Under the pieces are notes generated by a model that was not told the origin of the DNA, did no database searches, and saw nothing but the letters and a program-made list of their open reading frames with translations. From positions 1 to 41,176 of IMG/VR virus record IMGVR_UViG_3300027852_000082: 41,176 nucleotides of DNA. One strand, written 5' to 3'. This document shows, piece after piece, positions 6,388-13,718 of the stretch; the stretch's first letter is position 1; each line of letters begins with the position of its first letter. A program made the position numbers and the translations under genes. The DNA is from a virus.

Positions 6388-6564
6388 ATGAAGTCACATG
6401 AAAGAAAAAAGACACCTAATTATTTTCTCACTTACGATGAGTTACCAGAAAGACAAAAACGGCACTGGTCGAGGGAAGGAAGAGAAAACTATCTTTTAAT
6501 GCAACCATCTGGAGAAATAGAAAAGATAGAATTATTTGGAAAAGTATATGAAGTAAGTGTTTAG
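6388..6564 (+). CDS. Small early protein, unknown (58 aa)
   Basis: A 58-aa basic protein, MKSHERKKTPNYF to GKVYEVSV, with AAAAGGAGAAAAGCT before the ATG. It is the first gene after the putative origin and probably starts the main early operon. A TATAAT hexamer at 6306-6311 could be its -10 box, though no good -35 box is visible. No motif recognised; the second half looks like a small beta sheet (ENYLLMQPSGEIEKIELF). Confidence 0.65.
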   Translation: MKSHERKKTPNYFLTYDELPERQKRHWSREGRENYLLMQPSGEIEKIELFGKVYEVSV

Positions 6565-6627
6565 TTTTTATTGTTATCTTACTTTGAGATAACAGGAGTG
6601 AGTGATTATAAAAAAGGAGAAGAAAAT

Positions 6628-6945
6628 ATGAATGATTTTAAAAAATATTCTGGAGCTCTTGCCCTGGAATTAGACAAGTTGAAAGCTGGAGTAGATGCAC
6701 CAACTGAAAAATGGTTAGAAGATACTTTTGGCCCAAAAAGTATCACTAATCAAATTCAAGTAATGGAGAATGAAAGAAAGAAAAGAGATAAAGAAGTGAA
6801 AATAAAAAGAAAAAGAAAGCTCGCTTTTAATCGCGAAATGGAAAGAAGAAGAACTTCTAAAGTATGGCGATTTTTATATAAAATACAGACTAAATTTTTT
6901 AGTTCGTATTTGGTATATCGTCAAAAAACAACTTTAGATTTTTAA
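6628..6945 (+). CDS. Basic helical protein, unknown (105 aa)
   Basis: Starts at the ATG at 6628 after AAAAAGGAGAAGAAAAT. The frame is open further upstream to 6571, but only this ATG has a ribosome binding site. The central part is strongly basic and helical (ENERKKRDKEVKIKRKRKL, then NREMERRRTSK), and the C-terminus is aromatic. It could bind nucleic acid or a membrane surface. No family recognised. It is followed by a terminator hairpin. Confidence 0.65.
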   Translation: MNDFKKYSGALALELDKLKAGVDAPTEKWLEDTFGPKSITNQIQVMENERKKRDKEVKIKRKRKLAFNREMERRRTSKVWRFLYKIQTKFFSSYLVYRQKTTLDF

Positions 6946-6950
6946 TATTT

Positions 6951-6986
6951 AAAGGAGAATATCTTTCATAGGTATTCCCCTTTTTT
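6951..6986 (+). terminator. Probable intrinsic terminator
   Basis: AAAGGAGAATA (6951-6961) pairs with TATTCCCCTTT (6973-6983) with one A-C mismatch and an 11-nt loop, followed by a T run to 6986. It lies just after the stop at 6945. The left arm contains an SD-like AAAGGAG with no gene behind it, which fits a hairpin rather than a ribosome binding site. Confidence 0.6.
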
Positions 6987-7026
6987 ATGTAAACAATAAA
7001 AAATTATAATAAAAGGAGAACGAAAA

Positions 7027-7473
7027 ATGTATCTAAATAAACAAGTACAAAATATTTGGGATAACAAATGCACATCAGATGAAACAATTGATTTTATGGT
7101 ACAACAAGGGATTAAATTTATTGATATTTGTAATAAGTATATTTGTTGTCACACTTTTAAAGGTAAATATAAATTTGTTCTTCCGCCCTTAATAAAAACG
7201 GAAAATGGTCTTGAAACATGGGAAACAATTAAACATCCATTTTTTATTACTGGTTGGGATAGAATAACCGTTTTTTACACTTATAGAAGAGAAAATTGTT
7301 ATTCTGGATGGGTATTGTATTCTCATCCTGTACTTGGATTAAAAGCAGAACATGATAATCACTTGTATACTGATCTCGCAGGACATGGGTATGGCTATAA
7401 ACTTTTGTCCGCTTCAAATATGAAAAAAATGGCTGAAAAATTGTCTCTTGAAAAGGAGTATCCCTTAATTTAA
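7027..7473 (+). CDS. Unknown early protein (148 aa)
   Basis: A 148-aa protein, MYLNKQVQNIWDNK to KEYPLI, with AAAAGGAGAACGAAAA before the ATG. Rich in aromatic residues and Cys (CNKYICCHTF, ENCYSGW); the centre looks like a beta-rich domain (ITVFYTYRRENCYSGWVLY). No signal peptide. It precedes the lipoprotein gene by 13 bp and shares its AAAAGGAG leader style. Family not recognised. Confidence 0.65.
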   Translation: MYLNKQVQNIWDNKCTSDETIDFMVQQGIKFIDICNKYICCHTFKGKYKFVLPPLIKTENGLETWETIKHPFFITGWDRITVFYTYRRENCYSGWVLYSHPVLGLKAEHDNHLYTDLAGHGYGYKLLSASNMKKMAEKLSLEKEYPLI

Positions 7474-7486
7474 AAGGAGTAATATT

Positions 7487-7948
7487 ATGAAATTTCTTAT
7501 TGCTTTATGTTTATTGCTTTTTGGTTGCTATGAAGCTTATGATGAAGAGAATAATTACGCTTTTTTAAATATTATTGAAGTAACTTCATCCGAAGATGCT
7601 TTACATTTTGTATATGACTATCTAACTTATAAGTCAGATAAAGAAATACATCATCAAGAAGATTACTGGCAATCTCCTGAAGAAAGTTATTTTTTAAAGA
7701 CAGGAGATTGTGAAGATTATGCTATATTTTTTATGTACTTGTTACATGAAAAATTAAATATTGATTCACATCTTATTTTGTTAAGAGGTAAAAATGATCT
7801 AATACGGGGCCATGCTCTTTGTTTTGCAGAGGGTAAATTTTATGATCCCTCGATAAACCAAATAGTCGATTTAGATTTATTGTTGAACCGATTTTATATA
7901 TATAAATTTATTTTTTATCGTGAAGTACTATTATTGTGCGCTAATTAA
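7487..7948 (+). CDS. Transglutaminase-like cysteine protease-fold lipoprotein
   Basis: A 153-aa protein with a short lipoprotein signal: MKFLIALCLLLFGC, lipobox LFGC with the lipidated cysteine at residue 14. The mature part carries a transglutaminase-like catalytic triad pattern: Cys75 in TGDCEDYAIFF, His109 in RGHALCF and Asp120 in FYDPS. Bacterial transglutaminase-like cysteine peptidases use this GDCEDY motif. It should be exported and anchored in the host membrane, facing the periplasm or cell wall. A phage lipoprotein made early could block superinfection or modify envelope proteins; both are inferences. Ribosome binding site AAAAGGAGTAATATT. Confidence 0.75.
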   Translation: MKFLIALCLLLFGCYEAYDEENNYAFLNIIEVTSSEDALHFVYDYLTYKSDKEIHHQEDYWQSPEESYFLKTGDCEDYAIFFMYLLHEKLNIDSHLILLRGKNDLIRGHALCFAEGKFYDPSINQIVDLDLLLNRFYIYKFIFYREVLLLCAN

Positions 7949-7971
7949 AAATAAAATTAAAGGAGAATAAA

Positions 7972-8307
7972 ATGGCGTCTATTTATTTAGGTAATAGTGT
8001 ATATGTTAAAAAATTAGATTCTGAAATCAAAATTTGGATTGATAATGAAACAGGCGAGTACAATTTTATTTATATGAATAGCTTTGTAATAAGGCAATTC
8101 ATCAAGTTTTATAATAACTGGGAAAATGGAATTTGCCCATCAAAAAGAACTTATCTCGGCTCAGGTGTATGTGCTAAAAGATATAATTTTGGAGTTGAAA
8201 TATGGCTTGAGGATATAAATGGTGAATATAATCATGTTGTTATGGGAAATGCTGCAAGTAAGTGGTTGATTGAGTTTTGTAAAAATAAAAAAAGGAGTAT
8301 AGTATGA
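7972..8307 (+). CDS. Protein with two tandem copies of a ~50-aa beta domain (111 aa)
   Basis: An internal duplication is plain: residues 4-49 (YLGNSVYVKKLDSEIKIWID ... GEYNFIYM ... FIKFYNN) align with 62-106 (YLGSGVCAKRYNFGVEIWLE ... GEYNHVVM ... LIEFCKN). Each copy reads as three beta strands followed by a helix. Short single-copy phage and bacterial proteins with the pattern YLGxxVYA...I.L.T.....I.L....LEAL look similar, but I cannot name a family with certainty. Ribosome binding site AAAGGAGAATAAA. The stop overlaps the next start (ATGA). Confidence 0.65.
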   Translation: MASIYLGNSVYVKKLDSEIKIWIDNETGEYNFIYMNSFVIRQFIKFYNNWENGICPSKRTYLGSGVCAKRYNFGVEIWLEDINGEYNHVVMGNAASKWLIEFCKNKKRSIV

Positions 8308-8603
8308 AAAATCAAGAAACAGTTAAACCGGTTACTAAAAAATTAACGCTTACAGATTTAAAGGAAATGGAGCCAGGGCAAATTATTGCAAAAGGGCAAA
8401 GCTTTATTCCTGAATTCTGGAGAAATGGAGATTTAAAATGGGTAGCGGTGCGAGGAGGGGCAGAAGATTGGGCTTTATATTATGGTCTTGTTCATTATGA
8501 TTACGACTATATCAAGCGTTGTGGTGACAAAGCATTTACCGAAACAATAATTCGTAAATTAGTTCCGTGCTCAGATGAGGCATGGAAAATGTACAGGTTT
8601 TAA
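8304..8603 (+). CDS. Unknown early protein (99 aa)
   Basis: A 99-aa protein starting at the ATG that overlaps the previous stop. It begins MKNQETVKPVTKKLTLTDL and has a compact middle with KGQSFIPEFWRNGDLKW and AVRGGAEDWALYYG, mixed alpha/beta and rich in Trp and Tyr. No catalytic motif seen. It is coupled to the duplicated-domain gene, so the two may act together. Ribosome binding site AAAAAGGAGTATAGT sits inside the previous gene. Confidence 0.6.
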   Translation: MKNQETVKPVTKKLTLTDLKEMEPGQIIAKGQSFIPEFWRNGDLKWVAVRGGAEDWALYYGLVHYDYDYIKRCGDKAFTETIIRKLVPCSDEAWKMYRF

Positions 8604-8625
8604 AATAAAAGGAGGAATTAAAAAA

Positions 8626-8790
8626 ATGGATAAAAGAGCCCAAAGAAAACACCGCAAAGAACTCAAAAGAAAGAAAATTCGGCATAATATAAGGCTGTAT
8701 GGAAAACAAATTCCTCGTGAACCTGAAGCTGATATTTTAGATTTTGAAGAGTTAGCCAAAAAAACAGGTTTTGGGCCATTAAAAAGATAG
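8626..8790 (+). CDS. Very basic small protein (54 aa)
   Basis: I take the ATG at 8626, which has AAAAGGAGGAATTAAAAAA before it; the frame is open further upstream, but that stretch overlaps the previous gene. The first half is extremely basic (MDKRAQRKHRKELKRKKIRH), the second half acidic and then FGPLKR. It probably binds RNA or DNA. Unknown family. Confidence 0.6.
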   Translation: MDKRAQRKHRKELKRKKIRHNIRLYGKQIPREPEADILDFEELAKKTGFGPLKR

Positions 8791-8829
8791 AGGACAAAGG
8801 ATGAAGTAATAAAAACTGGAGGTGAAAAC

Positions 8830-9075
8830 ATGAAATTTATAAAATGTGATATTTGCGGAAATGAAATAGATTATACAACAAAAGAGAAACGGGAAAAAGA
8901 ATTCAAAGTGTCAAATAATGCTTATGTCAATATACAAACAAGATTGATTCTACTTGACAAAGATATTTGCGAAAATTGTTATGACAGGATAGAAATTGAA
9001 GCGATTATGGAATATTTACAAATTCTTTTTAATAAATTAAAAAAGGAGAAAAATTATGACAAAAAACAAATTTAA
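8830..9075 (+). CDS. Small zinc-ribbon-like protein (81 aa)
   Basis: Two Cys pairs, CDIC (residues 6-9) and CENC (47-50), are spaced as in a treble-clef or zinc-ribbon site, followed by a C-terminal helix (IEAIMEYLQILFNKLKKEK). Ribosome binding site GGAGGTGAAAAC. Its end overlaps the next gene by 20 bp. Such small Zn proteins in early phage regions often bind nucleic acid or host proteins; no target can be inferred. Confidence 0.65.
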   Translation: MKFIKCDICGNEIDYTTKEKREKEFKVSNNAYVNIQTRLILLDKDICENCYDRIEIEAIMEYLQILFNKLKKEKNYDKKQI

Positions 9076-9280
9076 TATGAACAATGAACAAAACGAATTA
9101 AGGATGAAATTGGAACGTCTTATGGATGAATTAGTTGAGAATATCATTAATACTCCAGATACTGAGATTTTAAAAGAAATTGAAGAAGAATATGGTGATA
9201 TATCATTGGTTTCAAAAAAATTTAATGAAATACTTAAAAAAAGTCAGTTTGAAGTAGATAAAGCCAGATTAAAATCTTAA
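9056..9280 (+). CDS. Small acidic helical protein (74 aa)
   Basis: A 74-aa mostly helical protein with an acidic middle (NTPDTEILKEIEEEYGD). The ATG lies inside the end of the previous gene and has AAAAAGGAGAAAAATT before it, so translation is coupled. The stop at 9280 is followed one base later by the next ATG. Unknown family; heptad-like spacing suggests helix packing or dimerisation. Confidence 0.6.
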   Translation: MTKNKFNMNNEQNELRMKLERLMDELVENIINTPDTEILKEIEEEYGDISLVSKKFNEILKKSQFEVDKARLKS

Positions 9281-9281
9281 A

Positions 9282-9692
9282 ATGAAAAGTTTATCCCGTA
9301 AATTATCAAAAATAAAAAGCAAAATTCAACAAAAAGAATGGAATAAAGCCCAAAAATTTTATACTAAAAAATATAAAATAGCTTTAGAAGGCATAAAGTT
9401 GGATTTTGCAAGAGAATTAAAAGACAGCCTTGATTTGCAAGAGCAGAAGAATTTAAGGATTCTCAAACAAAAGGCGAAAGAAATAAATGATTTCAAAAAG
9501 CGTCTTTTAGTAATAGAAAAAGAACATCAACAATATATGAAATTAAAAGAAAGATTAGAATTTGTCAAAAACAAACTTATCTTTACTTCCGATCAATTGT
9601 TTTCAACGATGGGAAAATTAAAGGGTTGTTTTGACGAAATCGAACTTGTAGATTTCAAGCATAAACAAATAAAGAAGGAGAAAATAATATGA
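9282..9692 (+). CDS. Coiled-coil protein (136 aa)
   Basis: A 136-aa Lys/Glu-rich protein with long heptad-like helices (EQKNLRILKQKAKEINDFKK, then KLKERLEFVKNKLIF). Its ATG follows the previous stop by one base (TAAAATG), so it depends on coupling. No domain recognised. It resembles structural coiled coils rather than an enzyme. Confidence 0.6.
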   Translation: MKSLSRKLSKIKSKIQQKEWNKAQKFYTKKYKIALEGIKLDFARELKDSLDLQEQKNLRILKQKAKEINDFKKRLLVIEKEHQQYMKLKERLEFVKNKLIFTSDQLFSTMGKLKGCFDEIELVDFKHKQIKKEKII

Positions 9693-9736
9693 AAATAAAA
9701 TTATTGCCTGACGAATTTACTAAAATAAGGAGGTAG
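9689..9736 (+). CDS. Possible 15-codon leader micro-ORF
   Basis: ATG at 9689 overlaps the previous stop (ATGA), and the frame MKIKLLPDEFTKIRR ends at TAG (9734-9736), one base before the next gene's ATG at 9738. Its AAGAAGGAGAAAATAAT leader is a good ribosome binding site. The last codons (ATA AGG AGG TAG) are themselves the ribosome binding site of the next gene, so translating this peptide would carry ribosomes into gene 9738. It may be only a coupling device. Confidence 0.4.
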   Translation: MKIKLLPDEFTKIRR

Positions 9737-9737
9737 T

Positions 9738-10169
9738 ATGAAGCCTGAAGAAATTACCAATAAAACATGGTCTTATAGGCCAGAAAAATGGTGGCACGAA
9801 GGTCAAGCAAATTATATTTTACAAGAATGTAAGAAAAATAATATTAGTGTTTGTTATTACTTTGATAAAATATTTGTTTTGTCAAAAAAGAAAGCTCCTG
9901 TTTTTATGACATTAGTGAATAAGTCTTTTACGTATAGTCGACAAGATTATCTAAAAGAAAATTTTACTTTACCAAAAAAATATTATGTGGATAAGTCTTT
10001 TTTAGCCTTATATATTAAAAAAAATGGCGAGACATTTTGTTACACTTTAGAAAAAAATTTTAAAAAACTTATGTATTATATTTTTATTAGACGTTTATCA
10101 AAAGTTAATCACTATAAGATATTTAGTACACAAAGAGAATTAAAACAAAATTTAGATATGGAGAATTGA
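9738..10169 (+). CDS. Unknown early protein (143 aa)
   Basis: A 143-aa basic, aromatic-rich protein (start MKPEEITNKTWSYRPEKWW). AAGGAGGTAGT before the ATG is a strong ribosome binding site. Alternating strand-like segments (ISVCYYFDKIFVLSKKK, FCYTLEKNFKKLMYYIFIRR) suggest an alpha/beta fold. No motif known. It ends one base before the next gene, the helix-turn-helix protein in front of the primase. Confidence 0.6.
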   Translation: MKPEEITNKTWSYRPEKWWHEGQANYILQECKKNNISVCYYFDKIFVLSKKKAPVFMTLVNKSFTYSRQDYLKENFTLPKKYYVDKSFLALYIKKNGETFCYTLEKNFKKLMYYIFIRRLSKVNHYKIFSTQRELKQNLDMEN

Positions 10170-10170
10170 T

Positions 10171-10482
10171 ATGGAAATAAAAAAGAAGGAGGTTATTACT
10201 TCCATCAATATAGAGGGAGAAGAATACTTCTCCCTAAGAGATTTTGCTTATTTAGTTAATAGATCAGAAGCGAATGTTCGCCATTTATTCAATAAAGGAA
10301 ATAAATTAAGAAAACTTCGTGTAGCTTACTTTGGAAAAACGGCTTTTATCCCTGCAAAAGAACTGTTAGAATTTCCTTTTTTACTTAGAGGAAAAAATCC
10401 TTTTAACATAAATGGCATCGTAGAAAAATATCGTTTAGAAAATGGAGAACTTCAAAAAACGGAGGAGGTTTATGATAAGTGA
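10171..10482 (+). CDS. Helix-turn-helix protein upstream of primase (103 aa)
   Basis: Residues about 19-70 read as a MerR/excisionase-like winged helix: YFSLRDFAYLVNRSEANVRH, then the wing and AFIPAKELLEFPFL. These small proteins recognise short DNA sites. The stop overlaps the GTG start of the primase (GTGA), so the two are made together; an origin-recognition or loading role is plausible. The ATG follows the previous stop by one base, with GGAGAATTGAT before it. Confidence 0.65.
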   Translation: MEIKKKEVITSINIEGEEYFSLRDFAYLVNRSEANVRHLFNKGNKLRKLRVAYFGKTAFIPAKELLEFPFLLRGKNPFNINGIVEKYRLENGELQKTEEVYDK

Positions 10483-12086
10483 ATCTCAACCAAATCCAAG
10501 TGCAAGAATTTAAAAATTATTTTTCAGGTTCACAGCACAATTTTGGAGAGTTCACTTATAATTTTAATAAAATAAATTCAAAGAAAAAGACGGAAGGTGT
10601 AGGCAAAACGGCGACTAATCAGTTAATCACCATTAAAAATTACCAAAACCACTTGGAAGGAATAAAAGGGCTCGGCGTCATCCCTTTAGATGAAAATAAT
10701 AAAAGTTCTTTTTTTGTTATGGACATCGATCTGTATGATGTAGATTACACTTTGTACATTCAGGGAATAGAACGAGGAAATTTCCCTCTTGTTCCTTTTC
10801 GTAGTAAAAGTGGTGGATTACATCTTTATTTGTTTTTTAAATCTCCAGAATCTAATGTGCAAAAAGTTATAGAATTCATGCAAAAATTGGCTTTTTTGCT
10901 TTCTATAGATTCTTTAGTAAAGGAAAAGAAAAAATCTCGTTTAGAAATTTTCCCAAAACAAACTTTTCTTAATAAAAAAGAAAATGCAGTTGGGAATTGG
11001 ATAAATTTACCTTATTATAATGTACAAAACACTCAACAATATGCTATTCAAAATGATAAAGCATTATCTTTAAACGAGGCTTTATCACTAATAAAAGAAA
11101 AAAGAACAACTTTAGAAAATTTAGAGAAATTTATTGACGAATTAAATTTTAATGATGCGCCACCTTGTCTGCAAAAAATTTATATTTTGAATTCATTAAA
11201 TGAAGATTCAGGTAGAAACAATTTTTTATTTTCCTTTGGCGTTTATTTAAAAAAGAAGAATGAAGACTTATTTGAATTTAATTTAAAAGAGGTAAATGAA
11301 ACATTGAACTTTCCTTTACCTGTTAAAGAGATTGAAACAACTATTTTAAATTCTTTAAGAAAAAAAGATTATATTTATAAATGTAAAGAAGATCCTTGTT
11401 TATCTTTTTGTCATAGAGGTATTTGTAAACAAAGAGAGTTCGGTATAGGTAAAGACGAAGGTTACTTTTCTTCTGTAGAATTTGGTCAACTTTATCAGTA
11501 TAAAACAAAACCACCATACTATGAATGGAATATAAGGCCACAGAGCGCAGATCCATGGTCTAAAGTAAGGTTTAAATCAGAAGACGAGATAATTAAACAG
11601 GATGCAGTTTTAAGACTTTGTATGCGAGAATTAAGAGTTGTGCCTTCAAAGTTAAAACAATTTGAATGGCTTAAAATTTTAAATCAATTTTTAAAAGAAA
11701 TGAAAATTGTAGAAGTTAGTGACGAGGACGATACATCGGCCTTTGTATTATTTAAAATTTATCTATTAGAATTTTTAACTGGTCGTATTATGGCACAAAA
11801 AAAGTCTCATATTGCTATGGGGAGGGCCTACTTTGAATCTGAAAATGAGATTTATTACTTCCGGATAAAAGATTTTATTCGGTTTTTGTATAACGACAAA
11901 CAATTTAGATTTATGTCGCCGCAAGACACTCATGGAGCTTTACGAGAATTAAAAGGTTTTTCCAAAACTATAAGAACAGAAGATAATAAGCACATGAGAA
12001 TAGCATGCTTATATAAAAAAACTTTGGATCAATTAGCCGATGATAAGTTTATCGATCCTGTTTTTTCTAACGAAGAACAATTCTAA
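10479..12086 (+). CDS. DNA primase of the archaeo-eukaryotic (AEP) superfamily
   Basis: A 535-aa protein starting at GTG (GGAGGAGGTTTATGATAA before it). The N-terminal 200 residues carry the AEP signature: MDIDLYD with metal-binding Asp82 and Asp84, then SKSGGLHLYLFF (sxH-type motif, His115) and LEIFPKQ followed by GNWINLPYY. This order resembles TOTE-type primases. A Cys cluster around residues 295-310 (CKEDPCLSFCHRGICK) may bind zinc. No helicase motif is fused to it, so the replicative helicase must be another protein. It would make primers for the family A polymerase encoded downstream. Confidence 0.8.
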   Translation: MNLNQIQVQEFKNYFSGSQHNFGEFTYNFNKINSKKKTEGVGKTATNQLITIKNYQNHLEGIKGLGVIPLDENNKSSFFVMDIDLYDVDYTLYIQGIERGNFPLVPFRSKSGGLHLYLFFKSPESNVQKVIEFMQKLAFLLSIDSLVKEKKKSRLEIFPKQTFLNKKENAVGNWINLPYYNVQNTQQYAIQNDKALSLNEALSLIKEKRTTLENLEKFIDELNFNDAPPCLQKIYILNSLNEDSGRNNFLFSFGVYLKKKNEDLFEFNLKEVNETLNFPLPVKEIETTILNSLRKKDYIYKCKEDPCLSFCHRGICKQREFGIGKDEGYFSSVEFGQLYQYKTKPPYYEWNIRPQSADPWSKVRFKSEDEIIKQDAVLRLCMRELRVVPSKLKQFEWLKILNQFLKEMKIVEVSDEDDTSAFVLFKIYLLEFLTGRIMAQKKSHIAMGRAYFESENEIYYFRIKDFIRFLYNDKQFRFMSPQDTHGALRELKGFSKTIRTEDNKHMRIACLYKKTLDQLADDKFIDPVFSNEEQF

Positions 12087-12102
12087 TAAAGGAGATTATA
12101 AA

Positions 12103-12276
12103 ATGGACGATTATAAAATGAATGAATATTTATTGTACATTACAATTTATACAAGTACAATTCTTGCTGTAATTATTTTTTTAGTGATATGTTTTCATCA
12201 TAGAAAAATAAGTACACGTTTAGAAAAAGAACTTAAAGAAACTAAAAAAGACGTTATGTTAAAGAGACTAAAATGA
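12103..12276 (+). CDS. Small single-span membrane protein (57 aa)
   Basis: I take the ATG at 12103 (AAAGGAGATTATAAA before it). One transmembrane helix at about residues 9-32 (YLLYITIYTSTILAVIIFLV) is followed by a basic cytosolic-type tail (HHRKISTRLEKELKETKKDV), giving an N-out/C-in topology by the positive-inside rule. Its end overlaps the helicase start by 4 bases. A membrane anchor inside a replication operon could tether the replication complex, but this is speculation. Confidence 0.65.
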   Translation: MDDYKMNEYLLYITIYTSTILAVIIFLVICFHHRKISTRLEKELKETKKDVMLKRLK

Positions 12277-13718
12277 CTAATGTAAATATGATTTTTGGCG
12301 CACCAGGATGCGGAAAGACTACCCGACTCCTTTTTTTATTAGAGAGTTTATTACAGGTTGGGTTGCCCCCAGAAGAAATAGCCTTTGTCTCTTTCACAAA
12401 AAAAGGTTGCTATGAGGGCAGGGATAGGGCTATACAAAAATTTAATCTTACAGAAAAAAACTTTCCTTATTTCAGAACATTACATTCTTTAGCATTTAGG
12501 GAATTAAATGTAAGTAAGTATGAAATGATATCTAAAAAAGACTATAAGAAATTTGGGCAGGCGTTGGGTATGTCGTTTGCTGGATACTTTACAGAAGATT
12601 TTATAAATAGTAAAGACGACAAATATTTATTCTTTTGTTCCCTTGAAAAAAATAACCCTGCTAAAGCTAACCAAATCAAAGATTTAGATTTGGAAGGTAA
12701 AAAGTTTTCATGGGTAAAAGAAAATTATGCGAGGTATAAAAAAGAAATAGGTATACTTGATTTTGACGATTTACTGTTAAACTTTGTGCAGAGAAATTTA
12801 ACTATTCCAGTGAAAGTTGTTTTTATAGACGAAGCACAAGATTTAACTACTTTACAATGGCGTTTTTGTGATACAGCTTTTAAGAATTGCAATAAAGTTT
12901 ATGTTGGTGGAGATGATGATCAGGCTATTTATGAATGGAACGGCGCTGATGTACATCATTTTTTACAGTTATCTAAAATAAGCAGATCTATAGAAATTTT
13001 AGATAAATCTTATAGACTGAAAAGTAATATTTTAAAAATAGCCAAAGGTATTTCTAAACAAATTAACTATAAAATTGAAAAAAACTTTTCTCCTGCATCT
13101 AATGGAGGAGTACTTTTATTTTATAATGACTTTAAACAAGTACAAATAAATAATGAAGAAAGTTATTATTTTTTGTCAAGAAATACTTATCACTTAAATC
13201 AATTTAAAAGTCACCTTATGAATCTTGGAGTTGTATTTTTTTATAAGAATAAAATTAGTGTAAGTATAGCTTTATATAAAGCTATTTTACTGTATGAAAA
13301 TTTAAGAAAAAGAGATGTATTTGCCGTGGATAGAGAATTAAAATTATTACCCTACTTGAAAAAAGATAGAGTCAAAGGTGCTTCATGGAATAAAGCCTTT
13401 GCTCTTACTATTGAAGAAAAGGATTATTATTTTAATTTGTTTAATAACAATGTCACACTTACAGATATACATAACTGTAAAATACGTGTCTCTACAATAC
13501 ATGGCGTTAAAGGTGGAGAGGCAGACAATGTTATATTTACTTTAGATATAACTAAAAGAGTGTATGAAACGTTAAATAAAAGTGAGGAGGATTATGATTC
13601 TGAGTTAAGATGTATTTATGTTGCGTTAACAAGGACAAAAAAGAATTTATATATTATAGATTCTAAATCTAAATTTGGTTATGATTCAATAATAAAGGAG
13701 GCTTATAATTGTGAGTGA
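12273..13718 (+). CDS. UvrD/PcrA-like superfamily 1 DNA helicase
   Basis: A 481-aa ATP-driven 3'-5' type helicase. Motifs in order: Walker A GAPGCGKTT (9-17), motif Ia AFVSFTKKG, motif II DEAQD (186-190), motif III GGDDDQAIYEWNGA (212-225), motif IV/R YRLKSN, motif V STIHGVKGGEADNVI and motif VI YVALTRTKKNL near the C-terminus. It is shorter than cellular UvrD (about 720 aa), lacking most of the 1B/2B inserts. Coupled by overlap to the membrane protein before and the glycosyltransferase after. It is the most likely candidate for fork unwinding in this phage. Confidence 0.9.
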   Translation: MTNVNMIFGAPGCGKTTRLLFLLESLLQVGLPPEEIAFVSFTKKGCYEGRDRAIQKFNLTEKNFPYFRTLHSLAFRELNVSKYEMISKKDYKKFGQALGMSFAGYFTEDFINSKDDKYLFFCSLEKNNPAKANQIKDLDLEGKKFSWVKENYARYKKEIGILDFDDLLLNFVQRNLTIPVKVVFIDEAQDLTTLQWRFCDTAFKNCNKVYVGGDDDQAIYEWNGADVHHFLQLSKISRSIEILDKSYRLKSNILKIAKGISKQINYKIEKNFSPASNGGVLLFYNDFKQVQINNEESYYFLSRNTYHLNQFKSHLMNLGVVFFYKNKISVSIALYKAILLYENLRKRDVFAVDRELKLLPYLKKDRVKGASWNKAFALTIEEKDYYFNLFNNNVTLTDIHNCKIRVSTIHGVKGGEADNVIFTLDITKRVYETLNKSEEDYDSELRCIYVALTRTKKNLYIIDSKSKFGYDSIIKEAYNCE

